A stretch of DNA of 64,000 bases. Source: Microvirga sp. (GTDB lineage: Bacteria; Pseudomonadota; Alphaproteobacteria; Rhizobiales; Beijerinckiaceae). Under the pieces are notes generated by a model that was not told the DNA's origin, searched no databases, and was given only the letters and a program-made list of their open reading frames with translations. A program made the position numbers and the translations under genes. This document shows positions 17,932 through 28,300 of this stretch, one piece after another. Every line of letters starts with the position of its first letter. The first letter of the stretch is position 1. The stretch is from the NCBI GenBank assembly GCA_031181145.1, contig JAPSLB010000019.1, positions 1 through 64,000 of the forward strand, written 5' to 3'.

Positions 17932-19122
17932 ATGCGCCTCAAGCTCACAATAGCTGCCGCTACGGCAGGAATCATCTTTGCCTCCGCAGCCTTCGCGCAG
18001 GACATCAAGATCGCTCTCATCGCCGGAAAGACCGGTCCCCTCGAGGCTTACGCCAAGCAGACGGAAGCCGGCTTCATGATGGGCCTCGAATATCTCACCA
18101 ACGGCAGCATGTCGCTGAACGGGCGCAAGCTCTCCGTGATCGTGAAGGACGACCAACTCAAGGCCGACCTCGCCAAGACTCTGCTGGAGCAGGCCTACAA
18201 CGACGACAACGTCGACATTGCAGTCGGCACCACCTCGTCGGCGGCCGCGCTCGCGATGCTGCCTGTGGCGGAGGAGAACGGCAAGGTGCTGATCGTCGAA
18301 CCCGCCGTGGCCGATGCGATCACCGGGGAAAAATGGAACCGCTTCATCTTCCGCACCGCCCGCAACTCCACGCAGGATGCCTATGGTGCTGCGGCTGCCG
18401 TTCCGGCCAGTGGCGAGGTTTCCATCGCAACCCTAGCCCAGGACTACGCCTTCGGCCGCGACGGCGTCGCGGCGCTCAAGAACGCGCTGGCGGAAATCCG
18501 CCCCAACGCGAAGGTTGTCTTCGAGGAGTACGCCCCGCAGAACGCTACGGACTTCACGGCTTCGGCCCAGCGCATCTTCGACGCGCTGAAGGACAAACCG
18601 GGTAAGAAGATCATCAATATCATCTGGGCCGGTCAGCATCCCCTGCCCAAGATCGCCGACCTGAAACCCGGGCGATTCGGCATCGAGATCGCGCCCGGGG
18701 GCAACATTCTTCCGGCCATGCAGATCTACAAGAACTATCCCGGGATGGAAGGAGCGATCTATTATTACTGGAACTTCCCGAAGAACGCCATGAACGACTG
18801 GCTCGTGGCCGAGCATCAGAAACGCTACAATGCTCCGCCGGATTTCTTCACCGCAGGCGGGTTCGCCGCTGCTTCCGCCGTCGTTACCGCCATTCAGAAG
18901 GCCGGCGGCACCGATACCGAGAAGCTGATTGCGGCCATGGAAGACATGAGCTTCGAGACACCCAAGGGCACCATGACTTTCCGCAAGGAGGATCACCAGG
19001 CCCTGCAGGCCATGTACCACTTCAAGGTGAAGGCCGACGGCAAGGACTCGAACGACCTGCTCGACCTCGTCGACACCATTCCCGCCGACAAGATGCCGAT
19101 TCCGGTTCGCAACAAGCGCTGA
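17932..19122 (+). CDS. livJ: branched-chain amino-acid type ABC transporter, binding protein
   Basis: 396 residues with signal peptide MRLKLTIAAATAGIIFASAAFAQ split near residue 22, and a Periplasmic-binding-protein type 6 body (KIALIAGKTGPLEAYAKQTE; VDIAVGTTSSAAALAMLPVA). It binds an amino acid or related small molecule for the LivGFHM complex encoded next. A TTGACA element at 17875-17880 in the upstream gap could be part of a promoter. The family is broad and substrates vary, so LivJ denotes the class, not proven specificity. Confidence 0.88.
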   Translation: MRLKLTIAAATAGIIFASAAFAQDIKIALIAGKTGPLEAYAKQTEAGFMMGLEYLTNGSMSLNGRKLSVIVKDDQLKADLAKTLLEQAYNDDNVDIAVGTTSSAAALAMLPVAEENGKVLIVEPAVADAITGEKWNRFIFRTARNSTQDAYGAAAAVPASGEVSIATLAQDYAFGRDGVAALKNALAEIRPNAKVVFEEYAPQNATDFTASAQRIFDALKDKPGKKIINIIWAGQHPLPKIADLKPGRFGIEIAPGGNILPAMQIYKNYPGMEGAIYYYWNFPKNAMNDWLVAEHQKRYNAPPDFFTAGGFAAASAVVTAIQKAGGTDTEKLIAAMEDMSFETPKGTMTFRKEDHQALQAMYHFKVKADGKDSNDLLDLVDTIPADKMPIPVRNKR

Positions 19123-19128
19123 GCACAC

Positions 19129-19908
19129 GTGACGCCCCCAGCTACCGCCATGCCCGCGCTCGAAACGCGCGGGCTCACCGTTCGCTTCGGCGGACATGTG
19201 GCCGTCGACAATGTGTCGTGCCGGTTCACCCCGGGCACGCTCACCGCCATCGTCGGTCCGAACGGGGCCGGCAAGACCACATATTTCAACCTCGTCTCCG
19301 GACAGCTGCGCGCCACATCGGGACAGGTTCTGGTCGAGGGGGAGGATATCACGTCCCTATCTCCCTCCGCCCGCGCCAAGCGCGGCTTGGGCCGGGCCTT
19401 TCAGCTGACGAACCTCTTTCCGGATCTGACAACGCTGGAGAATGTCCGTCTGGCGGTGCAGAGCCGCGCAGAGGCGGGCTGGTCGCTGCTCAAGGTCTGG
19501 AACGGCCGCCGGGACCTGATCGAAAAGGCGGAAGAGGTTCTCGAGCGCGTGCGCCTGAGCGACAAGCGCGACATTGCGCCGAAGGCGCTCTCCCATGGCG
19601 ACCAGCGCAAACTCGAAGTCGCGCTGCTCATCGCAATGGAGCCGAGGGTCTTCATGTTCGACGAGCCTACCGCGGGGATGAGCGTCGACGAGGTGCCGAC
19701 CGTGCTCGAACTCATCCGGGACATCAAGCAGCGCGGAAATGCGACCGTCCTTCTGGTGGAGCACAAGATGGACGTGGTCCGTTCGCTCGCCGACCGGATC
19801 ATCGTTCTGCATAATGGCGCCCTCGTCGCCGATGGCGACCCGGCCCAGGTCATCGCCTCACCCGTCGTCCAGGAGGCCTATCTCGGCGTGGAGGCGGCGA
19901 ATGGCTGA
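19129..19908 (+). CDS. livG: branched-chain amino-acid type ABC transporter ATPase LivG
   Basis: 259 residues. Walker A is GPNGAGKTT, the signature is LSHGDQRKLEVA, and Walker B is VFMFDEPTAGMS. The long insertion after the Q-loop (FQLTNLFPDLTTLENV) is typical of LivG. The start is GTG 19129, 6 bases after the livJ stop; the internal ATG at 19150 is an alternative. The 3' end overlaps livF by 8 bases. Confidence 0.92.
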   Translation: MTPPATAMPALETRGLTVRFGGHVAVDNVSCRFTPGTLTAIVGPNGAGKTTYFNLVSGQLRATSGQVLVEGEDITSLSPSARAKRGLGRAFQLTNLFPDLTTLENVRLAVQSRAEAGWSLLKVWNGRRDLIEKAEEVLERVRLSDKRDIAPKALSHGDQRKLEVALLIAMEPRVFMFDEPTAGMSVDEVPTVLELIRDIKQRGNATVLLVEHKMDVVRSLADRIIVLHNGALVADGDPAQVIASPVVQEAYLGVEAANG

Positions 19909-20626
19909 GCCCCTGCTGCAACTCTCCGGCGTCCATACGCATATCGGTCCCTACCACATTCTGCATGGCGTGGACCTCGCCGCTCCCGCCGGCCAGCTCA
20001 CCATGCTGCTCGGCCGCAACGGCGCCGGCAAGACGACGACCTTGCGGACCATCATGGGCCTGTGGCGGGCTTCTTCCGGAACGATCCGCTTCGACGGCCG
20101 GGATATCGCGAAGGACGGTACGCCTGATATCGCCCGCACGGGCATCGGCTATGTGCCGGAAGCAATGGGCATCTTCGCCGCTCTCACCGTTCGCGAGAAC
20201 ATCGTTCTGGCCGCCCGCAACGGCCCGGTGGATTCCGCGCGTCTCGATTGGATGTTCGGCCTCTTCCCTTCGTTGAAGCGCTTCTGGAATCTGCCTGCCG
20301 GCGATCTGTCCGGAGGCCAGAAGCAGATGCTCGCGATTGCCCGCGCCATTGCCGAACCGCGCCGCCTTCTGCTCATCGACGAGCCGACCAAGGGCCTCGC
20401 TCCCGTGATGGTTCGCAGCATGATCGAAGCCTTCAGGGCCCTGAAGGCGGCTGGTGAGACGATCCTGTTGGTCGAGCAGAATTTTTACGCGGCCTCGGCC
20501 CTGGGCGACAACGTCATCGTGATGGATGACGGACGGGTCGTGCATTCGGGCCTCATGAGCGAACTCGTCGCTGACAAGAACCTGCAGCGGCGCCTGCTCG
20601 GCCTTTCCCTGGACGCTCACCAATGA
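19901..20626 (+). CDS. livF: branched-chain amino-acid type ABC transporter ATPase LivF
   Basis: 241 residues. Walker A is GRNGAGKTT, the signature is LSGGQKQMLAIARA, and Walker B is LLLIDEPTKGLAP, the last being typical of LivF. It pairs with LivG at the cytoplasmic face of LivHM. The start overlaps the livG end by 8 bases and the stop overlaps livH in an ATGA junction, showing a tightly coupled operon. Confidence 0.92.
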   Translation: MAEPLLQLSGVHTHIGPYHILHGVDLAAPAGQLTMLLGRNGAGKTTTLRTIMGLWRASSGTIRFDGRDIAKDGTPDIARTGIGYVPEAMGIFAALTVRENIVLAARNGPVDSARLDWMFGLFPSLKRFWNLPAGDLSGGQKQMLAIARAIAEPRRLLLIDEPTKGLAPVMVRSMIEAFRALKAAGETILLVEQNFYAASALGDNVIVMDDGRVVHSGLMSELVADKNLQRRLLGLSLDAHQ

Positions 20627-21648
20627 CCGGCATGGCTGTTGAACCCTCCGCATCGTCCGAGCCGCTTCCGCGCGCGAAGACGGATTGGCTGCCTCTCCTG
20701 CTCGTTCCGGCGCTCGCTCTCCTCGCCCTGCCCCTGGTCGGCAGCGGATCGACCTGGGTGACGCTCACCGTCGCAGGCCTCGCCATGGGCATGATGATCT
20801 TTCTCATGGCGTCCGGCCTTACGCTGGTCTTCGGCCTCATGGACATCATCAATTTCGGACACGGGGTCTTCATCTCGCTCGGCGCTTACGCCAGCCTTCT
20901 CGTGCTAGGTCCGCTTGCAGCCTGGGCGCAAGCGGAATCGGTGTGGCTGAACCTCGCCTTGCTCCTCCTCTGCATTCTGGCGGCCATGGGCGTTACGGGC
21001 ATTGTCGGCACGGTCTTCGAGCGCGTCATCGTGCGTCCGGTCTACGGCAGTCATCTCAAGCAGATCCTGGTCACCATGGGCGGGCTGATCGTAGCCGAGC
21101 AGGCGATCCATGCGATCTGGGGCGCATCGCCCATCCCGATCCCCTTGCCCGCAACCCTGCGCGGCGCCTTCATCATCGGCGACGTCGTCATGGAGCGCTA
21201 TCGCCTGGTGGCGGTTGGTATCGGCCTACTCGTCTTTGTCGGAATGCAGCTTCTGCTCAACCGCACCCGTATCGGACTTCTCATCCGCGCAGGAGTCGAG
21301 AATCCCGAGATGGTGGAGGCGTTGGGCTACCGGATCCGCCGCCTTTTCGTGAGCGTGTTCGTGGCGGGTTCCGCGCTTGCGGGGCTCGGCGGCGTCATGT
21401 GGGCCTTCTATCGCCAGACGCTCACTGCGGGCATGGGCATGGAAGTGATGGTGCTGGTGTTCATCGTGATCATCATCGGGGGCCTCGGCTCCGTGGGCGG
21501 CTGCTTCGTCGGGTCTATGCTCGTGGCGCTGGTCGCGAATTATGTCGGCTTCATTGAGCCAAAGCTCGCTCTCATCTCCAACATTCTTGTGATGGCGCTG
21601 GTGCTGATCTGGCGTCCGCAGGGCCTCTTTCCGGTAGCGCGCCGATGA
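20623..21648 (+). CDS. livH: branched-chain amino-acid type ABC transporter permease LivH
   Basis: 341 residues with about eight to nine hydrophobic segments. The LivH motif GLTLVFGLMDIINFGHG lies near residue 70, and the EAA-like loop GVENPEMVEALGYRIRRLF near 225. It forms the channel with LivM. It overlaps livF and livM by 4 bases each (ATGA). Confidence 0.92.
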   Translation: MTGMAVEPSASSEPLPRAKTDWLPLLLVPALALLALPLVGSGSTWVTLTVAGLAMGMMIFLMASGLTLVFGLMDIINFGHGVFISLGAYASLLVLGPLAAWAQAESVWLNLALLLLCILAAMGVTGIVGTVFERVIVRPVYGSHLKQILVTMGGLIVAEQAIHAIWGASPIPIPLPATLRGAFIIGDVVMERYRLVAVGIGLLVFVGMQLLLNRTRIGLLIRAGVENPEMVEALGYRIRRLFVSVFVAGSALAGLGGVMWAFYRQTLTAGMGMEVMVLVFIVIIIGGLGSVGGCFVGSMLVALVANYVGFIEPKLALISNILVMALVLIWRPQGLFPVARR

Positions 21649-22763
21649 CCCGATCCCCTGTCTTCCCCCTCGCTGTCGATGGAGGCCGCACGGGCGGCAG
21701 CATCTTGGCAGGTCTCCTGTCGTCGGACCTGCCGCGCTCGAAGGTGCTCACCGCCATCCTGCTCGCCATTCTGCTGGGGCTCGCGGCAACGCCGTTCCTG
21801 TTTTCGGGCAGCCAGCCCCTGAGCACGGCAGCGAAGATCTGCGTCTTCATTGTGCTGGTCGCGAGCTACGATCTGCTGCTCGGTTATACGGGCATCGTCT
21901 CCTTCGCCCATACCATGTTCTTCGGCATTGGCGGCTACGGCATCGCCATAGCCCTGGAACGGCTCGGGGCAACATGGTTCTCGGTTGCCATTGGCCTCGT
22001 TGCGGCCCTGTTGCTGTCGGCTCTCCTTGCCATCGCTATCGGCCTTCTGTCCTTGCGCGTACGTGCGATCTTCTTCTCCATGATCACCCTGGCGGTGGCA
22101 TCGGCCATGGCGGTCCTGGCTTCTCAGCTTTCCACGATCACTGGTGGTGAGGACGGCCTGTCGTTCCAGTTGCCCGTTGAGCTGCGCCCAGCCTTCAGGC
22201 TCCTGCCGGAGCCGGTGCTCGGGGTGTCCATCAATGGGCGCCTTATCGCCTATTACCTTTTGTTCTTCGTCGCGCTCCTCACGTTCCTCCTGCTCCTGCG
22301 CATCGTGAACTCACCGTTCGGGCGCGTGCTGCAGGCGATCCGCGAGAACGAATTCCGCGCCGAGGCCCTGGGCTACCGCGTTGTCGCCTATCGAACGATG
22401 GCGTCCGTCGTGTCGGCCCTTGCCGCGACGGTGGCGGGCGCCCTCATGGCCCTGTGGCTGCGCTACAATGGGCCGGATACGACGCTTTCATTCTCCATCA
22501 TGATCGACATCCTGCTCATGGTGGTGATCGGCGGCATGGGAACGATGTACGGCTCCGTGATCGGCGCCATGCTTTTCGTCCTGGCGCAGAGCTATCTGCA
22601 AGTTCTCATGAGTGCCGGGAGCACGGCCCTCGCCGGCGTGCCGGTACTGCCGAGCCTGATCCACCCGGACCGGTGGCTGCTCTGGCTCGGCGCGCTTTTC
22701 GTGATCAGCGTCTATGCCTTTCCGGGCGGCATCGTCGGACGGCTTCGACAGGCTACGCAATAA
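21645..22763 (+). CDS. livM: branched-chain amino-acid type ABC transporter permease LivM
   Basis: 372 residues with about ten hydrophobic segments. It has the LivM motif YDLLLGYTGIVSFAHTMFFG and the coupling loop IRENEFRAEALGYRVVAYR. The N-terminal 45 residues before the first helix are longer than in E. coli LivM. This is the last gene of the livJGFHM operon and is followed 11 bases later by a strong terminator. Confidence 0.92.
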   Translation: MTRSPVFPLAVDGGRTGGSILAGLLSSDLPRSKVLTAILLAILLGLAATPFLFSGSQPLSTAAKICVFIVLVASYDLLLGYTGIVSFAHTMFFGIGGYGIAIALERLGATWFSVAIGLVAALLLSALLAIAIGLLSLRVRAIFFSMITLAVASAMAVLASQLSTITGGEDGLSFQLPVELRPAFRLLPEPVLGVSINGRLIAYYLLFFVALLTFLLLLRIVNSPFGRVLQAIRENEFRAEALGYRVVAYRTMASVVSALAATVAGALMALWLRYNGPDTTLSFSIMIDILLMVVIGGMGTMYGSVIGAMLFVLAQSYLQVLMSAGSTALAGVPVLPSLIHPDRWLLWLGALFVISVYAFPGGIVGRLRQATQ

Positions 22764-22773
22764 AGTCGTAGAA

Positions 22774-22805
22774 CGGGAAACCTCGCCGGTTTCCCGCGTT
22801 TTTCT
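22774..22805 (+). terminator. rho-independent terminator of the liv operon
   Basis: 9-bp perfect stem CGGGAAACC (22774-22782) with GGTTTCCCG (22788-22796), loop TCGCC, then a run of T from 22799. It ends the livJGFHM transcript and isolates the following gre-like gene. Confidence 0.88.
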
Positions 22806-22827
22806 CTAAAGACCGGAGGAAGCGCCT

Positions 22828-23295
22828 ATGAGTCGTGCCTTTGTTCGCGAGACCGAAGGCGGGGAAGCCTTCGAGGATCTGCCCGACCGGACCTTGAGCC
22901 CCCATCACCTCGTCACCCCGTCGGGGCTGGCCCAGATGGATGCGGAGATCGAGGCGCTGGAACGACGCCTCGAGGACGCGAAAGCCACGGATGACAAGGC
23001 CGAGATGGCCCGCCTGTCACGCGACCTGCGGTACTGGTCAGCCCGGCGCGTCTCGGCCGAGGTAGTCTCCCCTCCCGCCGATACGACCCACGTGCGCTTT
23101 GGCGCGCGCGTCACCTTCGAGCGCAAGGATGGGCGGCGGCAGACCTACCGCATCGTAGGCGAGGACGAGGCGGAACCGGCCAAGGGGACGATTTCCTATG
23201 TTTCGCCGCTCGCGCAGGCCCTGATGGGCAAGGAGATAGGCGACGTCATCCTCGTAGGTTCGACGGAGGCGGAGATCATCGAAATCGCGATTTGA
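22828..23295 (+). CDS. GreA/GreB family elongation factor-like protein with shortened coiled coil
   Basis: 155 residues. The C-terminal FKBP-like Gre domain is clear (RFGARVTFERKDGRRQTYRIVG, split here by the strand turn, and SPLAQALMGKEIGDVI). The N-terminal helical hairpin (LVTPSGLAQMDAEIEALERR to DLRYWSARRVSAEVV) is about 15 residues shorter than in E. coli GreA and lacks the GDLxENAEY tip whose Asp and Glu drive transcript cleavage. It may bind the RNA polymerase secondary channel without normal cleavage activity; that is inference. AGGAGG-like sequence precedes the ATG. Confidence 0.8.
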   Translation: MSRAFVRETEGGEAFEDLPDRTLSPHHLVTPSGLAQMDAEIEALERRLEDAKATDDKAEMARLSRDLRYWSARRVSAEVVSPPADTTHVRFGARVTFERKDGRRQTYRIVGEDEAEPAKGTISYVSPLAQALMGKEIGDVILVGSTEAEIIEIAI

Positions 23296-23305
23296 GGAAC
23301 TGCGC

Positions 23306-24793
23306 TCAGGCCCTGCCCTCTCCGTCCGCGGACGTGTAATAGGCTCTCTTGGCCTCATACATCCGCAGGTCGGCGCGTTTGACGACGGATTCGAGCCGCT
23401 CCCCAGGCTCGCTGGTGGCGAGCCCCATGGAAAAGCTCAGTGGGAGGCCCGTGTAGAACTGGTTGTTGACCTCGAGCAGGTTCTCGATGCTCTCCAGCAC
23501 CAGCTTGGCATCACGCTCTTCCGTTCCCGGCATCAGAAGCGCAAACTCATCGCCCCCGATACGGGCCGCGCACGAGGGCTTGTCGATCGCCTTGCTCAGC
23601 ACCTCACCTGCACGGCGCAGAAGCGCGTCGCCGGCCGCATGACCCAGCTGATCGTTCGCTGCTTTCAAGCCGTTGAGATCGATCATGGCGATTGTCACCG
23701 GGAAAGGCCCCTTGCGCTCCAGGCGATTGAGCTCGTCGACATAGAAGGAGCGATTATAAAGTTTCGTCAATACGTCGTGCTTGCCAAGATATTCCAGATA
23801 TGCCTCGGCACGCTTGCGGGCGGTGATGTCGGTCAGCGCGACCTGGACCAGCGACCAGTCGTGTTCGTAGCCAGGCAGGACGGAGAATTGCAGGTGCAGG
23901 TGAAGCTCATCCCCAGCCAGGGAGTAATTCACGACCTCCCGCTGCTGGAAAATTCTGCCGTGCCAGAGATCGATAAGCTGCTCCCGGAAATGTTGCTGCA
24001 TCTCCTCGCGAAACACATCGCCGAGATTGCTCAGCAGGGTTTTCTTGTCGGGCGCGACGAATAAATCGAGTGTATGCCGGTTCACGTCGATGACCCGAAT
24101 CTCGCTCAAGCAACGGGCGATGAATTCCGGATGCACGTCGGTGAATGTGCGAAAGTCGGTTATCCCTTGCTGCCGAATCTCGTCGAGCAATTGCCTGACC
24201 GCGCTGAAATCCTCCACCCATAAGGAAACCGGGGAGTGTTCGAAGAGACCGCGCGCATAAGCCTCACTGATCGCCAGCTCCCGGCGAGCCGTTTCCCTTT
24301 CGGTGACATCCTCGATGGCGACCAAGACACGATCCCACCGACTCTCGTGGCCCGGCAAGACGGTCCCCTTGAGCTGAATGTCGAGACGCTTTCCGGAGAG
24401 GGTGTAATTGACAGCATTGCTGCCGAACTCCGTCTCCCCGTTCCAAAGCTGGACGAGCTCCTCGATATGGGACTTGAACATGTCTCCGCGAAAGATCTTG
24501 TCGAGATTGGCCACAAGATGGGCCGGATCGTCCGCCTCGAAGAGACTGAGCGTCCGGCGGTTCACTTTGATGACGCGGATCCGGTTCGAACAGGCGCGGA
24601 CGCGTTCGGAGTCCTCTTCCAGATATTCTCTCAGCGAGACGACCCCCGCCGCCCGCCACGTGTCAAAGAGCTGCTTGAGTCCGCTATAATCCTCAAGCCA
24701 GAGCGAGACAGGCGCCAAGTCGAACATGCGGGCGTCGTCCTGTTGGTTGTCTTGAAGAGGTTCTATCAAAGCGCTGGCGTGGGAATGGGGCAT
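23306..24793 (-). CDS. diguanylate cyclase with two tandem PAS-like domains
   Basis: 495 residues. Two similar sensor repeats (each beginning near APVSLWLEDYSGLKQL or SPVSLWVEDFSAVRQL) cover about residues 20-165 and 180-320. A GGDEF domain follows, with the intact active-site motif RIGGDEFALL (GGDEF at 413-417). It makes c-di-GMP from two GTP. The inhibitory I-site RxxD normally five residues before GGDEF reads KPSC, so feedback inhibition is probably absent. No membrane segment is seen, so it is a soluble sensor; the ligand is unknown. It is convergent with the gre-like gene, 10 bases apart. Confidence 0.88.
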   Translation of the reverse strand: MPHSHASALIEPLQDNQQDDARMFDLAPVSLWLEDYSGLKQLFDTWRAAGVVSLREYLEEDSERVRACSNRIRVIKVNRRTLSLFEADDPAHLVANLDKIFRGDMFKSHIEELVQLWNGETEFGSNAVNYTLSGKRLDIQLKGTVLPGHESRWDRVLVAIEDVTERETARRELAISEAYARGLFEHSPVSLWVEDFSAVRQLLDEIRQQGITDFRTFTDVHPEFIARCLSEIRVIDVNRHTLDLFVAPDKKTLLSNLGDVFREEMQQHFREQLIDLWHGRIFQQREVVNYSLAGDELHLHLQFSVLPGYEHDWSLVQVALTDITARKRAEAYLEYLGKHDVLTKLYNRSFYVDELNRLERKGPFPVTIAMIDLNGLKAANDQLGHAAGDALLRRAGEVLSKAIDKPSCAARIGGDEFALLMPGTEERDAKLVLESIENLLEVNNQFYTGLPLSFSMGLATSEPGERLESVVKRADLRMYEAKRAYYTSADGEGRA

Positions 24794-25030
24794 GGGGCCT
24801 ACAGGTATTCTTTCCCCGGCAATTCACCCTGAAGGCCGGATGTAATACAAGATCAAGGCACTAAAAACCTGTCTCTCCTTTGCTCATCGTGCCGCAAAAG
24901 CGATCATGACTGCCGTCAGGCCCCGAAAGATCGACCATGGGCCGATCCGCTTGGCCGCCGCTGAATGCCTTTCCCGTCGGGCGGGAAGCCGTACCGCCTC
25001 GTCGCATGGCTCCGGATCCGGCCAAGCCCT

Positions 25031-25258
25031 TCAGGCCTCGGCTCGCATCTGATCGACCACGCTTTGGCTCATGTAAGGGTGCCCAGCTTCGTTCAGGGCC
25101 CGGTCCAAAGCCTCGATAGCCGTCAAAATCTTCGAGAGCTCCTCCGCCATTTCCACGGACGGAAGGGGTGCTTCTGCGATCTGCCGCGCCATTTCCCGGC
25201 GCCGCTTCACAAGGCTCTCGCGCGCGGCATTCAGCTCCTTGATTTCCTCGGAAGTCAT
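25031..25258 (-). CDS. small protein of unknown function downstream of mfd
   Basis: 75 residues, mostly charged helix (MTSEEIKELNAARESLVKRR, then EMAEELSKILTAIEALDRAL). No family is recognised. The ATG at 25258 has a GAGGAG Shine-Dalgarno. An in-frame GTG at 25357 overlaps the mfd stop in a GTGA arrangement and would add 33 residues, so the true start is uncertain. Co-transcription with mfd is likely. Confidence 0.6.
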   Translation of the reverse strand: MTSEEIKELNAARESLVKRRREMARQIAEAPLPSVEMAEELSKILTAIEALDRALNEAGHPYMSQSVVDQMRAEA

Positions 25259-25353
25259 AGGCTCCTCGTTTTTTCCCGTCGTTTCAGAGACAAGTCCGTT
25301 CGGCTGAATATGTTCGCAGACGACCTGCGGCACGGCGAGCCGGACAGATGTAC

Positions 25354-28300
25354 TCACGCAAACCTGCTCAGCAGCTCCAGAATGGACCTCAGGCGCTCCT
25401 CGGCGCTGTCAATGGAACGGTCCAGGATCAACCGCTCCCCGCTCCAGCGGAGCTCACCCCTGGAGGCCTCCATCGCCTGATCAATCGGAAGCCGCTCGGC
25501 AGCGCCCGAGCGGAAGCTCAAGGCTATGGCCTGTGGACCGGCATCGATGCGCGCGATTCCTGAACGCAAACAAAGCTGCTTCAGCTCCGCCAAGTCGATA
25601 AGGTTCTGTACGGGCTGCGGCAAGGCTCCGAACCTGTCCTCGATCTCTGCGGAGAGATCCTCCACGTTCTGCAGGGGATCGAGCCGCGCGATCCTCACGT
25701 AGAGATTGATCCGCGTTTCCGGGTCGCCAACATAATCCTCCGGGATTCTTCCTGCGATGCCGAGATTGAGATCCGGTGTCCACAGGTCATCGACATTCCG
25801 ACCCTCGATCGCACGCCGCAGCATTGATTGGTAAAGATCGGATCCGATGAGCCTGACATGTCCCGCCTGCTCCTCTCCCAGAAGCGAGCCTGCGCCACGC
25901 TGATCGAGATCCTGCGCACTGATGGCAAAGCCCGCTCCAAGCCGATCCAGAGCCGTAAGCGTTCGCAGTCGTTTCTCCGTCGTCTTCGGAAGCACCTGAT
26001 CGGACTCCGTCAGGAGATAGGTGGTGCCGCGAACGCGTCCTCGTCCGACGCGCCCCCGCAACTGGTGGAGCTGCGCAAGACCAAAGCGATCTGCGCGCCA
26101 GACGAGCATGGTATTGGCACGCGGAACATCAAGCCCGCTTTCGATGATGTTGGTGGAGAGCAGCACGTCGCCCTCCCCATCGGCAAAACGCACCATCGCC
26201 TCGTCGGTTGCGTCTGGTGGCATCTGCCCGTGCGCCACGATCAATTCGAGTTCAGGCACAAGCTTCGTCAGCTCCTCCCGCAGCGGCGCGATATCCTCAA
26301 TCCTTGAGCAGACCACGAAGCTCTGCCCACCTCGACGCTTCTCGCGCATGAGCGCTTCACGCACAGTGGCCGGATCGAAGGCGGTCAGGAAAGTGCGGAT
26401 CGGCTGGCGCCGCGCAGGCGGTGTCGCGATGACGCTGAGATCCTGCAAGCCGACGAACGCGGCTTGTAGGGTGCGTGGAATCGGCGTAGCCGTGAGCGTC
26501 AGAACGTGCCCAGCCTTCGCCAACTCGCGCAGCTTTGCCTTGTGGGCCGCCCCGAAGCGCTGCTCCTCGTCGATGACCACGAGTCCGAGGTCACTGAATT
26601 CGACGCCCTTTCCGGCAAGCATGTGCGTACCTACGACGATTCTGATCGAGCCATCCGCCAATCCCTTCTTGACGGCACGTGCATCTGCAGGAGTGCCGAG
26701 GCGTGAGAGAAGAGCGATCTCGATGCCTAATCCGGCAAAGCGTCGCCGGAAAATCCCGAAATGCTGGCGCGCAAGAACAGTCGTCGGCGCAATGACGGCG
26801 ACCTGTCTTCCAGAAAGAGCCACAGCTGCGGCTGCCCGCAACGCCACCTCCGTCTTGCCGAAGCCGACATCTCCGCAGACGAGGCGATCCATAGGATGTC
26901 CGGAAGCGAGGTCCTGAAGAACCTGCTCGATGGCGCGAGATTGGTCCGGCGTCTCGGAGAACGCAAAGCGGGCGACGAAGCGCTCGTAACTTCGTGCGGG
27001 CGGGACAATGGGATCAAGATTGACCGCTTTTCTTGCTGCGATGAGAGCCTTCATCCGCGACGCGGTTTCCTGGAGATCGGATTCGATCTTCCGACGTCGA
27101 ACAGCCCAACCGTCATCGTTGAGCCTATCCAACTTGACAGCCTCTGGAGAAGCGCCGTAGCGCCAGATGCGATCCAATTCTGCCGTGGGGACCATAAGCG
27201 TTGCATCGTCTGCATAGCCTAGGCGGACAGCGTCTTCACTGTGTCTGGCCTCAAGCGACACCGTCTCGATTCCATTCAACTTGCCAAGGCCGTGCTCGAT
27301 GTGGACGATGATGTCACCGAGATGGAAGCTCGCATCGAACAGCTGCGCGGCCGCCGGTGCGGAAGCAGCCAGATCCTCACTATCCGCTCGGCTGCCGAGC
27401 AGATCATAAGCCGTGATCACGACGATGTTGGAGGATGTATCAATAAAACCGCCCTTGATATCTGCTCTTATCGTGAAGCAGTGCTGCGACGGGCCAGAGA
27501 CGATCTCTTCCCAGCTCTCCGCCGCGGTCGGCGCCAGCTGGAGGCCTCGTACCCGGCGACGCAACCGGCTCAGATCTCGCGGGGTAGCACCGAGCAGCGC
27601 GATTTTTCGTTTCGACCGCTGTTGTGTCTGAATGAAGTGGCTCAGTGCCTGCTCCGGCTTCGGAGTACCTGCGAAGAAGGGCACCTCGACCTTGTCATCC
27701 TCCACCTCGTGAACGACCGTCAGACGCCGCTGATCCAACAGATCCCGCCATTCCTCTTCGGGAATGAAGAGCCTCTCGGGCTTCACCGCGTGCTCTGCTC
27801 CCTTGCGAAGACTGGTACTGCTCTCGAAGGCATCGGCGACTTGCTCCATTACATCCTGACGCCGCTCCTCAGCCCGGCTTTCCATCATGACCGCAGCACC
27901 GGGCCAGTAGTCGAAGACCGTCTCGAGCCGGTCATAATACTCAGGAAGGCGGTGCTCCATACCGGCATGGCGTGCGGGAGGGGAGCGATCTTCGCCCGTC
28001 TCGTCCAGCACCAGCTCCGATACGGGATCCAGGACAAGACGGGCGACCTCCTCCTCCGTCCGCTGAGAAACAGGATCGTAGCGACGGATGGCGAGGACCC
28101 TCGCGCTGTCATGCTCGATGCGATATGGCAGCACGGAATTGGCTGGGAAGACGTCAACGACCTGTCCATGCATGGCCGCCTCCCCGGGCTCGTCCACCCG
28201 GTCGTCCAGTATGTAGCCGGTACGATGCAGGAAGCGCTCGAGCACCTCCGGTGCAAACTCGCCCTGTGTTTCAAGCATCAGAGTGGCGCCCTGCCATAGG

